The notes below the pieces were generated by a model, which worked only from the letters and a program-made list of their open reading frames with translations, did not search any database and was not told the origin of the DNA. Made by a program: the position numbers and the translations under genes. Shown here piece by piece: positions 6,156-6,631 of a stretch of DNA of 6,631 bases; within the stretch, counting starts at the first letter, position 1; each line of letters starts with the position of its first letter. The DNA is from an uncultured Clostridia bacterium (GTDB lineage: Bacteria > Bacillota > Clostridia > UBA1381): assembly GCA_934454745.1 (NCBI GenBank), contig CAKSGP010000084.1, forward strand, positions 1 to 6,631, read 5' to 3'.

Positions 6156-6631
6156 TTATAATTTCCTTAAGATTATTTATAGATTTTGTTCTTAGTGTAT
6201 TCAGAAGATTAGCCGATTCCGGATAATCTACACTAAACCCAATGTTTTCCAAATCAATTTCCGTAGTTTCATTGCTAATAATTCTATGTGATAAACCGAC
6301 ATTTTCCAAAAGGGTTGTTATTCTTGAATTTTTACTGTTGTTTTTATATTGATAACTGAAAAAATTCTTTTGAAAATTTACCGAGAATGCGGTTCCGTGG
6401 AATGAATCGGTTAAAATAAAATCTGCATTTCTCATTAAATACAGCCATTCATCAATATTTATATGTGAAAGATTACAGCATTTCCTGCTTTTTTTCCATC
6501 TGTCGTTAATATAATATACATCCAACCCCAATTTTTTTGAGATTCGTTTTGCCAAACTGATAATGTCAATGCTTTCGGATATTGTGTATAACAACAAATA
6601 TCTGTTCATTTTTTTTATATTTAAACGCACA
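6148..6631 (-). CDS. Polysaccharide pyruvyl transferase family protein, C-terminal part (5' end outside window)
   Basis: This is the C-terminal part (about 160 residues) of a PF04230-type protein. The reading frame is still open at the right edge, so the gene starts beyond the window. The in-frame GTG at 6630 and the ATG at 6609 are internal codons, not credible starts. The diagnostic segment is NADFILTDSFHGTAFSVNF at fragment residues 68-86, followed by SRI at 102-104 and a GL-x-x-R stretch near 112-116. All of these are typical of the second domain of this family, whose members are usually around 350-400 residues. Family members are known or predicted to transfer pyruvate from phosphoenolpyruvate to a sugar hydroxyl pair as a ketal, in the cytoplasm, on the lipid-linked repeat unit. 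The stop codon overlaps the flippase start by 8 bp, which places it in the same operon. Family assignment is secure; the exact donor and acceptor are unknown. Confidence 0.9.
   Translation of the reverse strand, partial: VRLNIKKMNRYLLLYTISESIDIISLAKRISKKLGLDVYYINDRWKKSRKCCNLSHINIDEWLYLMRNADFILTDSFHGTAFSVNFQKNFFSYQYKNNSKNSRITTLLENVGLSHRIISNETTEIDLENIGFSVDYPESANLLNTLRTKSINNLKEIING
6163..6168 (-). promoter_or_regulatory. Ribosome binding site of the flippase gene
   Basis: AAGGAA on the minus strand, 7 bases upstream of the ATG at 6155, inside the end of the pyruvyltransferase-family gene. It supports this ATG as the start and indicates coupled translation. Confidence 0.65.

Larger units (their letters stand above)
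1..6631 (-). other. Polysaccharide biosynthesis operon segment (seven co-directional genes)
   Basis: All genes face left. Successive junctions, from right to left, are -8, +12, +12, -4, +1 and -11 bp, leaving no room for promoters or terminators. I found no hairpin followed by a T-run at any junction. The promoter, any JUMPstart- or leader-type element, the initiating sugar-phosphate transferase, polymerase and glycosyltransferases must lie outside the window. Content (flippase, FucNAc precursor genes, pyruvyltransferase family) fits a Wzx/Wzy-dependent pathway. Confidence 0.85.

Noticed and set aside
6609..6616. Run of eight T (A on the coding strand) as a possible frameshift or slippage site
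   Set aside because: The frame after it reads as a normal family sequence and continues open before it; nothing seen requires slippage, and such runs are expected in this AT-rich gene.
6607..6630. GTG at 6630 or ATG at 6609 as the true start of the pyruvyltransferase-family gene
   Set aside because: The visible protein corresponds only to the C-terminal part of the family and the frame is open to the window edge, so these are internal codons.

Overview
The window is a fully coding stretch of a surface-polysaccharide (capsule, exopolysaccharide or O-antigen-like) biosynthesis cluster. All seven genes lie on the minus strand and read from the right edge to the left edge. Low to moderate G+C, strong AGGAGG-type ribosome binding sites and the protein sequence styles suggest a Firmicute, most likely an anaerobic Clostridia-type gut bacterium. 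No taxonomic marker gene is present, so the host assignment is inference.

In transcription order the window holds: (1) the C-terminal part of a polysaccharide pyruvyl transferase family protein, cut by the right edge; (2) a Wzx-type flippase that moves lipid-linked repeat units across the membrane; (3) a PF14907-type 'uncharacterised nucleotidyltransferase'; (4) a CapE/FnlA-type UDP-GlcNAc 4,6-dehydratase/5-epimerase; (5) a CapF-type reductase with a C-terminal cupin epimerase domain; (6) a second PF14907-type nucleotidyltransferase; (7) the first 34 codons of a CapG/FnlC/WecB-type UDP-sugar 2-epimerase, cut by the left edge. Genes 4, 5 and 7 are the three classical steps from UDP-GlcNAc to UDP-N-acetyl-L-fucosamine (UDP-L-FucNAc). 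The glycan made here therefore very probably contains L-FucNAc.

Junctions are an 8 bp overlap, a 12 bp gap, a 12 bp gap, a 4 bp ATGA overlap, a 1 bp gap and an 11 bp overlap. This is the layout of one translationally coupled polycistronic message. I see no internal promoter, terminator, RNA gene, mobile element, CRISPR array or gene-free stretch longer than 12 bp.

Two points deserve attention. Two related but diverged putative nucleotidyltransferases of unknown function sit in the same operon, and one of them interrupts the usual capE-capF-capG trio. Base composition also changes abruptly near position 3540: the FucNAc block is clearly richer in G+C than the flippase/pyruvyltransferase side, which suggests the locus was assembled from modules. 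Apart from the nucleotidyltransferases, this is recognisable glycan biosynthesis rather than a new kind of system.
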